Program-made: the position numbers and the translations under genes
From: Kingdonia uniflora
Taxonomy: Eukaryota; Streptophyta; Magnoliopsida; Ranunculales; Circaeasteraceae
NCBI GenBank assembly: GCA_014058105.1
Contig: JACGCM010000376.1
Coordinates: 62,001-126,000 of the forward strand
Direction of reading: 5' to 3'
Length of the DNA stretch: 64,000 bases
Shown here: in pieces, positions 9,895 through 21,422 of the stretch
Numbering within the stretch: position 1 is the first letter of the stretch
Layout of the letters: the number at the start of each line of letters is the position of its first letter
Notes under the pieces: model-generated
Told to the model about the DNA's origin: nothing
Database searches by the model: none
The model's input: only the letters and a program-made list of their open reading frames with translations

Positions 9895-10603
9895 TAGGGA
9901 TGTACATGAAACTCCTCAAACCGAGAAACCGACCCGGCCCAGCCCGAAACAGCCAGTTCGGTCCGGTTTTATAAAAAACTCGGTTCGGTTTCGATTCTAA
10001 ATTTAAGAACCTGGTATTTGTCGGTTCGGGTTCGACTTTCGCTTTCAAGAAACGGGTTAGACCTGAACCGATTCTTATGTGATATACTGCCTTAGTTTTT
10101 CCTTATACCCACTTGATTAAAAAAAAATACTTCCAGAGCCTTCTTTATTTTAGGCTTTTCTGTTCTCCAATGTCACTCACAAAATAATAATGATTCTTGG
10201 TAAGCAAAGATTGGGGGTTAGTTTTTGTTTTGTTTTGTTGTATCCAAAATCAAATCAGCCATCTACACATAAGATCTGCAACTAAAGATGAAGATAGTGT
10301 TTTGTTGTCTATTAGATCTCTTCTTCGCTCAAAATGTAATTGTTATCTCGTTGATATATGCTTTGAGTATGTCGGGGGATATGGAGTGAGTTAGAAGTGG
10401 GAACCATCGGTGGCCATCTTGAGAGACCATTGATGGAGTGAGAGTTTGGTTTCTAACGATGAACACAAAACCGGAGTACTGACCCCGACGATTCCGGCTC
10501 GGTTTCGATTCGGGTTTGGGTTACATATTTGAAGACCTGATATGGCTTGTTCGGATCAGGTCCAGGGCTAAACCCGGACCGATCTGACCCGTGTACAGCC
10601 ATA
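9895..10603. mobile_element. Non-autonomous hAT-type element, 709 bp, with target duplication
   Basis: The ends TAGGGATGTACA (left) and TATGGCTGTACA (right, reverse complement) form an imperfect 12-bp inverted repeat of the 'TAGGGNTGTACA' hAT type. The element is flanked by TTTCTTAG (9887-9894) and TTTCTTAT (10604-10611), an 8-bp target duplication with one mismatch. Inside each end are long stretches of GGTTCGG/CCGAACC-like repeats, common in hAT MITEs. There is no transposase; the open frames inside are not gene-like. Confidence 0.75.
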
Positions 10604-10830
10604 TTTCTTATTGTCCACGTGTATTGAGAGCCAACTTTATCTTCCCCGCCATTAAAAATAGAAATCAAAAGATTCAAAACATAAATTAAAGCATCATCCA
10701 TTAACATCAAGATTCAAAACAAAAGTTAAATATCCCAAACAAAAAACACCCGAAAAATGATATTTTGTTTCCAACAAAACCCATAACTTGGGCTTCTTCC
10801 CAAAAAAAACTCCCTTCTAAAAACCCAAAA

Positions 10831-11140
10831 CTAAACTAAAAAAACCTTATAGAACCTCCTCCTCTTCTGAGGAGAAGGTTCATCATCTTCATCTTTATCA
10901 TCCGCCTCATCACCACCACCATCATCATCGTCATCGCCATCGTCATCGCCATCGTCATCTTCCTCACCACCACCACCACCCTCCAACAACTCCCGGTCCT
11001 CCTTGACGTCGAAGTCCTCTTTGAGAAATTCGTTCGAGGTGTCGTCGTACTCGGTTGGTCGTGGCTTCCCCACCTCATCATTATCACTATAGTCGGATGT
11101 TGGAGGTGCTAATGGAAGGAAATCTGAGATTGTTGCTTGA
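10831..11140 (-). CDS. Hypothetical acidic protein, partial
   Basis: A minus-strand frame is open from about 11140 to a stop at 10831. It reads ISDFLPLAPPTSDYSDNDEV, then PRPTEYDDTSNEFLKEDFDV, then a Gly run, a long Asp/Glu/Gly stretch and a basic end PSPQKRRRFYKVF. No ATG is found in frame near the start, so either an upstream exon supplies it or the gene is broken. I recognise no family; the acidic tract is low complexity and gives no function. It lies just upstream of the older MULE on the opposite strand. Confidence 0.35.
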
Positions 11141-11542
11141 GACTTTGAGACTTGTAAGAGAGAGAAAAAAAAATGATGGAGGAATATGGAAAGGCTGGAG
11201 TGTTGGACTTGGGGTTATACAAGTTTTCAAACTCACAAACGTCAATCGATGCTTATTTCCCTCTCTTTCCCAAGTAACAACTTTAGACACCTAACCATAA
11301 TTAACCTATATTTTAGATTTTGCTTTTAGACCCTCTGTGATTGAAGAATGTTAACTTTTAGACCCTGCACGTTTCGAGTACGTGATGCACAAGGTATTTT
11401 AGGGCACATAAAACACAACACAACTCAATTGTCAATTAATTATAATTTGTAATTTAGAGATTGTTGGATCAAGGCAACAGGGAAGGTTATTACAGTACAA
11501 GGTAAGCTAAAATTTTAATTTTCTTATATACCATTTGATACC

Positions 11543-11778
11543 ATGTCTGATGATGAAATTTATGAGATATTTCACCTAGTAATTGAGTATGGTGGGGAGT
11601 GGGATAAACCATGTAAGAGTGGGTACGGAGTAGGTCAATACAAGGGTGGTAGTTGTTTAGTCTTAACTGTGCATGTAAACATTAGTTTTGTGAAACAATT
11701 GGGGTTAATTGCTACAAGGATAGACGATGAGCATGGTCCAAATATAAATGTTCTTGTGAGGGGGGGGTGATTGGGTTG
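11543..11778 (+). pseudogene. MULE-2 transposase, N-terminal part, interrupted by MULE-1
   Basis: The frame starts MSDDEIYEIFHLVIEYGGEW and contains GVGQYKGGSC, parallel to VFINYGGKWGKM...ENDYKGGKS in MULE-1. This is the PB1-like N-terminal region typical of plant MURA proteins. It breaks at the left target duplication of MULE-1 (11779-11787) and resumes at 17924 with VDGVLHAVSNDLEVKLMF, so MULE-1 jumped into the coding region. Confidence 0.85.
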
Positions 11779-11788
11779 TTATTTATTT

Positions 11789-11912
11789 GAGTTTTTTAGA
11801 CTTATATCCTTTGATATATATCGATATTTGACTTATATCCCTCCATTTAGCAGAAAAGCAGTTATAGTCCTTTTTTTTCAATTTGACTTTGGTCAACTCA
11901 CGTTGACTCACA
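11789..11912 (+). repeat. MULE-1 left terminal inverted repeat
   Basis: Matches the reverse complement of 17790-17914 almost base for base, through GATATATATCGATATTTGAC and CCATTTAGCAGAAAAGCAGT to the GTTGACTCAC block. Confidence 0.92.
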
Positions 11913-14900
11913 TGTTTAATGATAAGATGTAAAGACCAACTTACCCTTTAAACTCACGTGCTATGCAGTTGATCTCTTTTCTTCTCTTCCTCAGCTCGTC
12001 TGAAAATAATAGCTCCTCCCTAAAATTTGAAAACAATAAAACTCTTAAATTTGAAGAATAATAGTGAAGAAGAAGAACTCGAAGAAGAGCTCGAAAATGC
12101 AATTGAGAGATGAGGTTGGTGATGATGATTCCAACCCCATCACCGTCCCTGATAATACAGTAGATGATTACCCTCCACCTGATTTGGAAGAAATAAGAAT
12201 GAGACTCTCTATTCCCAAACCAAGGTATGAATTTATACTTACAATGTTCAATTGAGATGTTTTTTAGGGTTTATTAGAAATTGGGTTTTTTTAGGGTTTG
12301 TAATTAAATTGGGGGCTTCAAAATTTAGGGTATTTGCTACTCAATTGGGGTTTTTGGTATGATATTAGTACTAATTATAGTCATATACAATGTACAATTT
12401 ATACTGTACAATGCATATATATGTTCAATGTTCAATTTCTGTGTTGCAGGCATACATACGATTTGAGAGATGTTTTTATTAACTATGGGGGAAAGTGGGG
12501 TAAAATGAGTCCTACTGGTTGGGTTGAAAATGATTACAAAGGGGGGAAGAGTTTTAAGTTTGGGATATTATGTGGGGAGAGGATAAATTATGGGGAATTT
12601 GTAAGAGATATTGCAGACAAGGTGAATGACCATCATGGGGTGGGGAATTACATTCCAGAGGGGAATGTAATAGAGCTTATGTGTTTGTACAATGGGCTGC
12701 CTTTTATTGTCAGGAGTACAGATGATTTGAGAGAAATGTGGGCGCAGGGTGAAGAAAGTTATCCAATGAGAACACATGTTTATATCAAGCCAACAGATGT
12801 AGTAAGGGAGATAGTTGATAAAGTTGAGGAGTATGTTCTTCTAGAGGAAGATGAGATAGATTATATCATATCCCCAAGAGAGACAAAAAAGAAGAATACC
12901 ACCCTAGTTAAGGCCACCCCAGTTAAGAAGGATGCTAAGAGAAAGGGAAGAGCAGTGGCTGCCAATAAACCAGCCAAGAGGCAGAAGAATGTTGAGCTCT
13001 CAGACTCAGAAGAATTGGATGTTTTACCTAAAGTTTATCAGAGTGACAAACAGATTGACCCAGAGGAAATAGCTGATTATGGGATAGAAACTCCAGTGAA
13101 TATCGTGGTAGAAAGTGAAAGTGAATGTGATGATATAGATGAAGAACAAGAGAGATGGGTTAGGTATGCCCAAGTTGGGATTGATTGTTTGGGGGCTGAG
13201 GATGGTTATTACAGCACCCACTCATCTGATGATGAGGATTATGTTCCTACTGCTGAAGAGCTTGAAAGAGGTGATAATTTTGAAGGTGTTGATGTGGAAT
13301 TGGATGATATCTATAGTAAAGAGGAGGATGGCAGAGTTAAAACACCATTGGAAGTTGGTTTCAAACAACTTGAGGTAGGGATGCAATGGGCAACTGTATA
13401 TGAAGCTAGAGAACATATGAGAAGGTTTGGAATTGTAAACCACTTTACATATATATCCATCAAGAATGACCTTACTAGACTGAGGTTTAAGTGTTCAGAG
13501 GAAAATTGTGAGTGGTTGGTATTTATATCAAGAAACAATGATGGGCACACTATGGTTTTAAGACATGGTAACTTTCAACATTCTTGTGAAGGAAGCTTAG
13601 AGGCAGAAAATACCTTGTGTAATGCACTATGGGTTGCTAGAGAAGTTGAAGCATTGGTTAGAGATGTTAGGGCAATGACTCCCAAGGCAATTAAGACCAG
13701 AATGAAGACAAAGTTTGGTGTTGAGATTAGTTACTGGACTGCTTGGAATGCAAGACAAATCTACATGGAGAGTATAGTAGGGTCTTATGATCAGGGTTAC
13801 AATGAGTTTCCTTCATTGTGTGTGGAGATTTTAAAATCCAATCCTGGGAGCATAGCTAGAACCTGGAGACAAGATGACACACTGCAATGGACTGGTACTC
13901 TTGTGGCTTTCAGGGCATCTTTGAATGGCTTTGTTAAGGGGTGTAGACCTATATTGGGGCTTGATGGTTATTTTTTAAAAGGGAAGTATGGAGGGGTTTG
14001 CCTATCTGTACTTAGTCTTGATGTCAATAATGGCTTGTTCCCAATTGGAGTGTACATGTGCAGAACTGAATGTAAAGATAGTTGGACTAATTTTCTTACT
14101 AAGGTAGAACCTAACTTATCTGCACACCCAGGAAAATTGACCTTTATCTCTGATAGGCAGAAGGGGCTTATTGATTCAGTGGCAAAGATTTTTCCACATG
14201 CAAATCATAGGTTTCGTTTCAGACCCATGTTTAAAAACATGAAAAAATACCAAAAGGGAGCACACTTAGAAAGAGTGTCATGGGAAGCTGCAAGAGCTTT
14301 TAGGCAGACTGAAAAATAAGAGTTTCTAAATCAGCTTGGCATTGACATCCCTAGGACAAAGGACTACTTGGAGAAAGAACCATATGAGCATTGGTGTAGA
14401 TCTCATTTTGATTGTACTTCAAAATGTGAACATATAACCAATAATTTTAGTGAGTCCTTCAATTGGTGGATCATGAAGATCAGAGATAAACCACTAACCA
14501 AAGCATTTGAGAGACTAAGTTTGATGCTTATGAAACTAATGTTTGATAGAAGAACCAAAGCAGAGTCATGGGATCAAGGTGGTTTGGTACCAAGAGTAGT
14601 TAAACATCTTGAGTATTTAATGGCACATTATGGGGAGTATGAGATGGAAGGAGGTGATAAGAATGAATGGGTTTCAATCTCTAGTACTGGGGCAAGGTGG
14701 GCACTAAACCTGGAAGAGAGAACTTGCCAATGCATTGAGTGGAAATTGACATGAATGCATTGTATCCAAGCTGCAAGTGTATTAATCCCAAGGAGGCAAG
14801 CATTGAAAAGGTAAAAAATATATTTGCCTAATTTATTTATTACTTTTTTTCATTTGATTTCACTGTCTCATGCATTTTCATTTGATTTCCTTACAGTTAT

Positions 14901-14935
14901 TTTTCACCATATCACTTTGTTGCTTCATATGTGGC

Positions 14936-15175
14936 TACATATAGTGGTATTATACATCCAGTATCTGATAAAACACACTGGGGCTCTGTAAGTTAAAATT
15001 CATTGGTATTATACATCCACATATAGTATGAAACACACTTGTATTATGCATCCACATATAGTGATATTATACATCCAAACACACTGGTATTATACATCCA
15101 GTGGTATTATACTTTCACTGTCTAAGTATGAAACACACTGGTATTATACTTTCATTGCCTAAGTTACAGTCTCTT
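14936..15175 (+). repeat. Degenerate tandem repeat in transposase intron 3
   Basis: Repeated GGTATTATACATCCA and GAAACACAC(T/A)GGTATTATAC units, partly beginning in exon 3 (SGIIHPVSDKTHWGS). Confidence 0.7.
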
Positions 15176-15520
15176 AATGTTCTTTTAATGTATACACACA
15201 CACTGTTCTTTTTGTTGCTTCTAATTGTATTATGTTAATTTGTTATTGTTATATAGCCACCTTATGTGGCTGATCCACCACCATTGCAGAGAGGGAGGGG
15301 AATACCTAGAAAGGAGATAATCAGGGATGATGAAGTGAATAAAGTATAAAAAAATGTAGGAAATGTGGTACTTTTGGCCACAATAAAAAAAACCTGCAAA
15401 TGTGAGCCTATCCAAATTCAAAATGCACCTGCACCTAAAGCAAGGGGAAGACCATCAAAAAAGAAAACCAAAGCATACTTCAGTCAGTCACAGCAATCAA
15501 ATGTTACTCAAGTACAAACA

Positions 15521-15990
15521 ACACCCATAGCTGGAGGAGTACAAAGTAGTGGGAGGGCATCCAGTGCTGGCAAAGGGAGGGGAAGAAGTGCATCAACACC
15601 CATAGCTGGAGGACTACAAACAACACCCATAACTAGAGGAAGGGGTAGCAGTGGGAGGGCATTAAATGCTGACAGATGGAGGGGAAGAAGTGCATCAACA
15701 CCCATAGCTGGAGGAGTACAAACAACACCTATAGCTGAAGGAAGGGGTAGCAGTGAGAGGGCATCTAATGCTGGCAGAGAGAGGGGAAGAAGTGCATCAA
15801 TACCCATAGTTGGAAAAGTACAAACAAGAAGTAGGAGGGCATTCAATGCTTGAGGAGTATAAACAAGAAGTGGGAAGTCATCCAATGCTGGCAGAGGTTG
15901 GGGAAGTAGTGAAGGTGCTGTAATTTCATCCAATGCTAGCAGAGGTTGGGGAAGCAGTGAAGGTGCTGCAAGTTCATCCAATGCTGGCAG
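15521..15990 (+). repeat. Coding tandem repeats in the transposase tail
   Basis: Units of roughly 100-120 bp encode variations of GRGRSASTPIAGGVQTTPIA plus SSGRASNAG. They give an Arg/Gly/Ser-rich low-complexity tail; later copies contain stops. Confidence 0.8.
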
Positions 15991-16299
15991 AGGGAGGGGA
16001 AGAACTATGCAAACAAATCACCAAAGGTTTGTAGATGAATGGTTGAGTAACTCAGTCCCTGTAGAAGCTTTACAATCACAAGAGAGGCCACCACTAGTAA
16101 TACCACCCATGCCTCCAAGGACAGATGCTCTAGCAAAACCTTATAAGAAAGCCTTCAAGCCACCTAGGAAAAACTGGAGGCTTTGAAACAATGTTTGTGT
16201 TACAGTTTGTAAATATGAAACAATGTGAAATAATGCATTGGCAGTTCTTGCGAAACAATGTTTGTGTTACAGTTCTTGTGTTGCAGTTTATTATTAACA

Positions 16300-16660
16300 A
16301 TGTGTAATGGTTTGACTGTCTTATATTATTCCTATATGTGATGGCTTTGTTGATGCCTATTAATTATATGTGATGTTGTATGTACTGTGAAATTGTCTGT
16401 TATTCTTATATGTGATGTTATATCTGAAATTGTATGTAAAACTGTCTTTGCATGTAATTGTGAACTGGATATTTGATGTTGTATCTGAAACTGTACGTAA
16501 AACTGTAATTGTGAAACTGTCTCTATATGTGAAACTGCCTTTATATGTGAAACTGTAATGTTATAAGAGATATGTGATGCTATATCTGAAATGTTGTAAG
16601 TGATATTCTTGTATTTGAAATGTTGTATCTGAAACTGTCTTTATATGTGATGCTCTTTGG
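16300..16660 (+). repeat. Degenerate short tandem repeat between the two MULE-1 genes
   Basis: Many variants of TATGTGATGTTGTATCTGAA and GAAACTGTCTTTATATGTGA. It lies in the space where transcripts of the two convergent genes would end. Confidence 0.75.
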
Positions 16661-16778
16661 AATGCTGTATCTAGAATGTTGGAATACATAAAAAGAAGAC
16701 AGAATGAGGTATACTACATAAGAAGGCATGCATTCTTGTTTTCAAATCATTACATTTATACTTTCAAACACATCTTTT

Positions 16779-17290
16779 TTACATAGTTGTTTTTATTTTA
16801 AACTCCTTAATGAATTCATCTAGCCCCATCTCCACAGTGACCTTCACATTAAGCTTTTCATTCTTGGCTTCCTTGAAATCCTCTAAAGTAGCCTTCAACC
16901 ACCGGAAATTTCCACAAGTAAAACATTTCAAATACTTCTGCCCATAATTATGATCTTTCCTAGAAGTTTTGAGCATCCTTGTCCCAACACAACCTTGTAC
17001 TTCACATTTGGATTCTTTCCAGGGGAAATCTCTAATCCAATGAGATGAACCATCACACCCAAAACACCCACTTCCAGAAGAGGTCCCGGCAGAACTTCCA
17101 GATTGAACATTTGCATCAGATAACCACTGAAATTTAGTGCATTTTGAGTGTTGACACTTGAGATATTTTTGGTGTAGTTCTTTGTTGTGTATGAAGTCAT
17201 AAGCTTCCTAATGCCGTCACAATGAGGAAACCTACATTTGGTGTATAGCCAAGGGCAACAGTCAGGGGAGTGGCCTTCAAGGTAACACAT
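16779..17290 (-). pseudogene. MULE-1 second gene: cysteine-rich protein with zinc-knuckle and GRF-like fingers
   Basis: The minus strand from the ATG at 17290 reads MCYLEGHSPDCC, then CRFPHCDGIRKLMTSYTTKN. After a frameshift near 17165-17175 it continues YLKCQHSKCTKFQWLSDANV, a Ser/Gly linker, CFGCDGSSHWIRDFPW, CEVQGCVGTRMLKTSRKDHN, then YGQKYLKCFTCGNFRWL and a charged tail to the stop at 16779. Two copies of C-x-C...(K/R)(K/Q)YLKC...C...F(Q/R)WL resemble GRF zinc fingers, which bind single-stranded nucleic acid in other proteins. The gene is convergent with the transposase inside the same inverted ends, the position of mudrB in MuDR. I see no sequence kinship to MURB; the role is inferred from position only. 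Upstream exons toward 17700 are possible. Confidence 0.65.
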
Positions 17291-17789
17291 TACACACTAC
17301 AATTTGGAAACAAGATAAATATATTAGACTTAAGTCCCTCTGTTTGTAAACATGATAGGCTTTAGTCCTTTCTCTCAGAAATTTGATTCATGGACTAAAA
17401 GCTTTATTTTTGTAATTAATACAGTAACAAAGCTTGTAGTAGTGGTAAATTACCTTTGTTTATGTTTCAGAACCACCTCACATGGCTAAATTACATTTGT
17501 TTTTTAAGGTTGCAGAACCACCTCAAAGATTGGAGAGGAAGAAGAAAACCTTGTTGAAACTGAGATTGGAGAGGAAGAGAATTGATTAATGGAGAGAGGA
17601 AAGCTCAGATTGGAGAGAGGAAGATAGAGATGACTAGTTTTGGCTGCAACGAGGACCAACGGTCGACTCTTGTGCATCGTCTGATAGCTGCAGGTAAGTA
17701 TCTTGAGGTGTGGTTTTTTTTTTAGTTTTTTTAGTTTTTTTTAAATTGTAAAAGGGCAAACTTGCCATTAATATTTGTTGAATTAGTCA

Positions 17790-17914
17790 ACGTGAGTCAA
17801 CGTGAGTTGACCATAGTCAAATTAAAAATAAAGAACTATAACTGCTTTTCTGCTAAATGGAGGGATATAAGTCAAATATCGATATATATCAAAGGATATA
17901 AGTCTAAAAAACTC
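17790..17914 (-). repeat. MULE-1 right terminal inverted repeat
   Basis: Reverse complement of the left end; differs by a few substitutions and indels in the inner part (for example ATTTTTAATTTG against TTTTTTTCAATTTG). Confidence 0.92.
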
Positions 17915-17923
17915 TTATTTATT

Positions 17924-19783
17924 GTAGACGGTGTTTTGCACGCCGTTAGTAATGATTTAGAAGTTAAGTTGATGTTTAGGCACATTCAGGAAGACCAAAT
18001 TCATGAGTATTACAGAGTTTTCATAGAAATAGAGGAAACACCTAAAATAATGATAATCCCTGTTGAAGAACCACCATTACAGTTAGGATATGATAAACCA
18101 AAAATCAAGAAAAAAAGTCTAATAGATGTTTAGAGAAAACAACTAGACCATTAAAAGTGCCTACTTCTAAGGTTTTTAATGTAAAATTCTTAAAGAGAAA
18201 AGTAAAAACCAAATCACAAAAACCTAAGGTGAAGAAGGTTAGGGCTTATTACCTTTATAAGGAAGAGCTTGATGATTTAACCAAAGACTATACCAGTGAA
18301 GAAGAAGTTGAAATTAAGGAGGAGGATATAGATAATGTTGATGAGAAAGTTGCAAGATGGACAAGAGAGGAACTTATGGGGCAGTTTGAGAATAATGAGT
18401 TTGAAGACTTAACTAAAGACTCATTCTTTTATAATGTAGATGCTGAAGAAGACTATTATAGTAACTATACATCACAGGATGGTGATGATGTTCCTACAAT
18501 GGATCATAAAGAAGATCATGAAGGTTTTGCTGATAATAGAGATTTTGGGATGGGTTCTTAAACTTTTATGAGAAAGAAGATCATGAAGATGAGGAACCCT
18601 TTCTGCCACCTCAAGCACCAGAGTCTATGTTGACAATTGGGATAGAGTGGCCAAATATATTTGAGTGTAGGTCATTTATGAGGAATTTTGCAATTACTTA
18701 GAGGTTCACATTTAGACAAAAGAAGAATGAAAGTAAGAGGATTAGATATGTGTGTAAAGAGATACCAAGTTGTCATTTGTGGGTGTTCATAACAAGGTTA
18801 AATGATGGCCACACCATGATACTTAAAAATTGGCATTTTATACATCAGTGTAGTGGTAAGAATGGCACACTGAACAGAAATGCAAATACTATTTGGGTTA
18901 CAAAGGAGATTGAGAATCTAATCAGAGATGCAAGTACAACAAAGCCAATACAGATATCTGATATTGTGTATAGAAGATTTGGAGTAAGAGTTTTATATTA
19001 CACTGCATAGAATACAAGGAACATGGTGATGGAGAAATAGTGAGGTCATATGATAAAAGTTATGCTTTATGCCCAGAACTATGTGTTCAAATTCAAAAAT
19101 CAAACCCTAGTAGTATTACTACTTGTAGGGAAGATGGTAATCTTAAGTTTACAGACATGTGTATTATTTTTAAGGCAGCTTTAGATTGGCTTACCACAGG
19201 TTGTAGGCCAATCTTTAGTCTAGATGGATGTTTCTTGAAAGGCAAGTATGGAGGCCAATGTTTGAGCATCATATCTCTTGATGCAAACAATGATCTTTTC
19301 CTTATAGCAGTGTTTCTTTGTAGAAGTGAGTATCAAGCTACATGGATAAAGTTCTTAACTTTGGTGTAAGGCTAGCTCACCTTACACCCATCTAAATTGA
19401 CATTCATATCTGATAGATAAAAGGGTCATGTTGAGGCAGTTTTACAAGTGTTCCCTCATTCCAATCATAGATTTTGTTTTAGGCACATGTACAAAAACTT
19501 CAAGCAACTGTACAGATGTACTTATTTGATGACATTGGCTCAGAATGCATCAAAGGCATACAAAAAATTTGTAATAAAAGAAAATTTGGACAAGTTGGGA
19601 GTTGCAGAACCTGATGCAAAAACATGGTTAGAAAGGGAGCCATATGAATCTTGGTGTAGGTCTTACTTTGATGCTTCTACAAAGTGTGAGCATGTGACCA
19701 ATAATTTCTCATAATCATTTAACAATTGGATTGTTAAGATTAGAGATTAGCATTTAAACAAGGTGGTAGACAGGTTGAATGAA
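17924..19783 (+). pseudogene. MULE-2 transposase, remainder, heavily decayed
   Basis: Continues from 11778 with VDGVLHAVSNDLEVKLMF, then an acidic linker, RIRYVCKEIPSCHLWVFITR (DNA-binding domain), IFSLDGCFLKGKYGGQCLSI and LTFISDR (DDE domain), then WCRSYFDASTKCEHVTNNFS. Stops interrupt it at many points (for example near 18126, 18559, 19008, 19367, 19420, 19713). It ends abruptly at 19783 where the Tat LTR begins; the SWIM finger and the right inverted end are missing. More decayed than MULE-1, as expected for the host of a nested insertion. Confidence 0.9.
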
Positions 19784-19788
19784 GAGAC

Positions 19789-20360
19789 TGTAGTGGCTAA
19801 TTCTGCATCTCGGACTCATGCTTCATCTTCGACCATCATTCGACCACTCCACCTCATCAACATACACGTGGTATAGTGTATGACACATTACAGTTAAAGA
19901 GTTCTAGTCGTCACTTTCGACCTCTACATCAACAATTCGAGCCAACAAACGCACAGTCATCAATAAAGCCGTTACAGAACAATAAAATCAGACCGTTACA
20001 CAATCAGGTCAAAGATTATCAAATATACATTGTAACATCCATCATTAAAGATAATAATGGTCATCAAACGGCCATATTATAAGACCTATAAATAGGACCA
20101 AAAAATTTCAGATGGAAGACAGAGGAATCTTAACTCTGCTACTCAATACTCAAATATCCAGAACATCATTTGAAATAGCTAGCAAATCTTAATAAGATCT
20201 CTCTATCTTTCTAAAAATCCTCAAGAGAGGTCGTGGTTTTTAACGTATTCAAAGGTTTTCAACGCTAAACTTTTGTGTCGGCTATTATTCACTATTTATT
20301 AGCGCTTTTAATATCTTTGGTATAAAGACTAAGTCCGGATCACGAAATTAGGCTATTACA
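19789..20360 (+). repeat. Tat element 5' LTR
   Basis: Starts TGTAGTGGCTAATTC and ends GGCTATTACA. About 570 bp, similar along its length to 46144-46716 and 56900-57469, with visible divergence (roughly one base in ten over the first 70 bp). Confidence 0.9.
20087..20094 (+). promoter_or_regulatory. TATA box of the Tat LTR
   Basis: TATAAATA in the context ATATTATAAGACCTATAAAT; kept in all three LTR copies (also 46442-46449 and 57200-57207). Confidence 0.65.
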
Positions 20361-20361
20361 A

Positions 20362-20380
20362 TTGGCGCCGTCTGTGGGAA
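20362..20380 (+). other. Primer-binding site of the Tat element
   Basis: TTGGCGCCGTCTGTGGGAA follows the LTR by one base. TGGCGCC is the usual tRNA-complementary start in plant Ty3/gypsy elements. Confidence 0.8.
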
Positions 20381-20431
20381 CGAAGTTCTCAAACTCATTG
20401 TCTCAAAAATAGCTGATTTTCTCTCTACGAA

Positions 20432-21422
20432 ATGACGCTTCCATGCCAGAGTATGCCGATTTCTCCAGGAGAAGGGAACATCATATTAGCAGAATTACGA
20501 GCCAATATGAACTCCAAAACTGAAAGGCAAACTGCTCTAGAACTACAGCTAGCAGGTGTTCAAGATGCGTTGAAAGCTCTACAGGGTCAGCAGATCGTAG
20601 CCTAGAAGAACAAAGGCGTGCAGCCAGCTGGTTCACGTATTTCTGTTCTTGACAGAATAGAACCTCATGCTAATAATCTGGGAGGTGAAGTGCGATCTAA
20701 TCATAAAAAACCTGGGGATAAACCAACTTTAGTACAGGAAGTTCACCAAGAAGTTGATGGAGGTCTTGCTTGAATCTGATAAGCAGAAGATCCACCCCGG
20801 GGAAGAATTCATATTCTGGCACGTGAGCGATTAAGTGAAGGATGCATCCCACGACCAACCACTATAGCTCAGCAATACGTGACTCACAAACATGCCGAAA
20901 AGAGTATCAAAGTGTTGTTCGACGCTCATGCCCAAAATACTAAAGGCATTCACAATATATTACAAAAGAGCCCGATTGCTCAGGAATTACGAGATGGCAA
21001 GGTTCCCACCGGTTTTTACACACCAAAAATCCAAAAATAAGAGGGAAATGATCCAGTGGAGCACGTTCAAGAATTTCAGGATGCTCATAGCTTACATTCT
21101 ACATCCAACCACTTTTTATGCTGGCTTTTTCCTACCAGTTTACTAGGCAAGCCTTTGTGGTGGTTCCATACACTTCCAGAAGGGTCAATTATAACTTTCG
21201 AATAACTGCGGGAACTTTTCATCAAGAACTATTCACACAACAGAGACAATGAGGAGAACCTATATTCTATGTTCAGCCTTAAGCAGGCATCAGGGGAAAA
21301 GCTCGAAATGCTCACTAAGAAATTATTGGAGTTGGCCAGAAGGGTGGACCGACTCGGCCATAAGATTACTATTTTAGTATTCACTAATGCTTTGCTTGTG
21401 GATAGTAGGAGAAGGAATACCT
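20432..21422 (+). pseudogene. Tat element gag, broken
   Basis: ATG at 20432 opens MTLPCQSMPISPGEGNIILA. Later pieces read EFQDAHSLHS and YSMFSLKQASGEKLEMLTKK plus LLELARRVDRLGHKI, the retrotransposon-gag (capsid) region. Stops at about 20604 and 20773 and shifts near 20850 and 21040 destroy the frame. Confidence 0.75.

Larger units (their letters stand above)
12097..16186 (+). pseudogene. MULE-1 transposase (MURA family), four exons, broken
   Basis: Exons: 12097-12224, 12450-14810, 14897-14987, 15257-16186. Order of parts: PB1-like N-terminus (VFINYGGKWGKM), basic and acidic linker, MuDR DNA-binding domain (LRFKCSEENCEWLVFISRNN), MULE DDE domain with ILGLDGYFLKGKYGG and TFISDRQKGLIDS, then ERTCQCIEWKLT (start of the SWIM zinc finger), YFSPYHFVASYV, a zinc knuckle (CRKCGTFGHNKKTC) and a repeat-rich tail ending FKPPRKNWRL. 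Damage: TAA at 14317, a small deletion with TGA at 14752 removing the SWIM 'GIPC', a stop before the knuckle, and one extra A in the knuckle (about 15385-15392). Only a few hits, so the copy is not very old. In an intact element the protein would bind the inverted ends and cut and join DNA in the nucleus. Confidence 0.92.
11788..17914 (+). mobile_element. MULE-1: Mutator-like DNA transposon, about 6.1 kb, nested in MULE-2
   Basis: The two ends are inverted copies over about 125 bp (11789-11912 against 17790-17914), starting GAGTTTTTTAGACTTATATC. TTATTTATT stands on both sides (11779-11787 and 17915-17923), a 9-bp duplication as expected for Mutator, with one extra T between it and the left end. 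Inside are a transposase gene on the plus strand (12097-16186) and a zinc-finger gene on the minus strand (17290-16779), facing each other as in maize MuDR. Both genes carry breaking mutations. Confidence 0.93.

Noticed and set aside
11055..11294. Plus-strand and minus-strand short ORFs opposite the acidic frame
   Set aside because: Shadows of the acidic coding frame and its CT-rich upstream region; no independent support.
15508..15981. 157-codon minus-strand Leu/Pro-rich ORF
   Set aside because: Antisense shadow of the transposase tail repeats.
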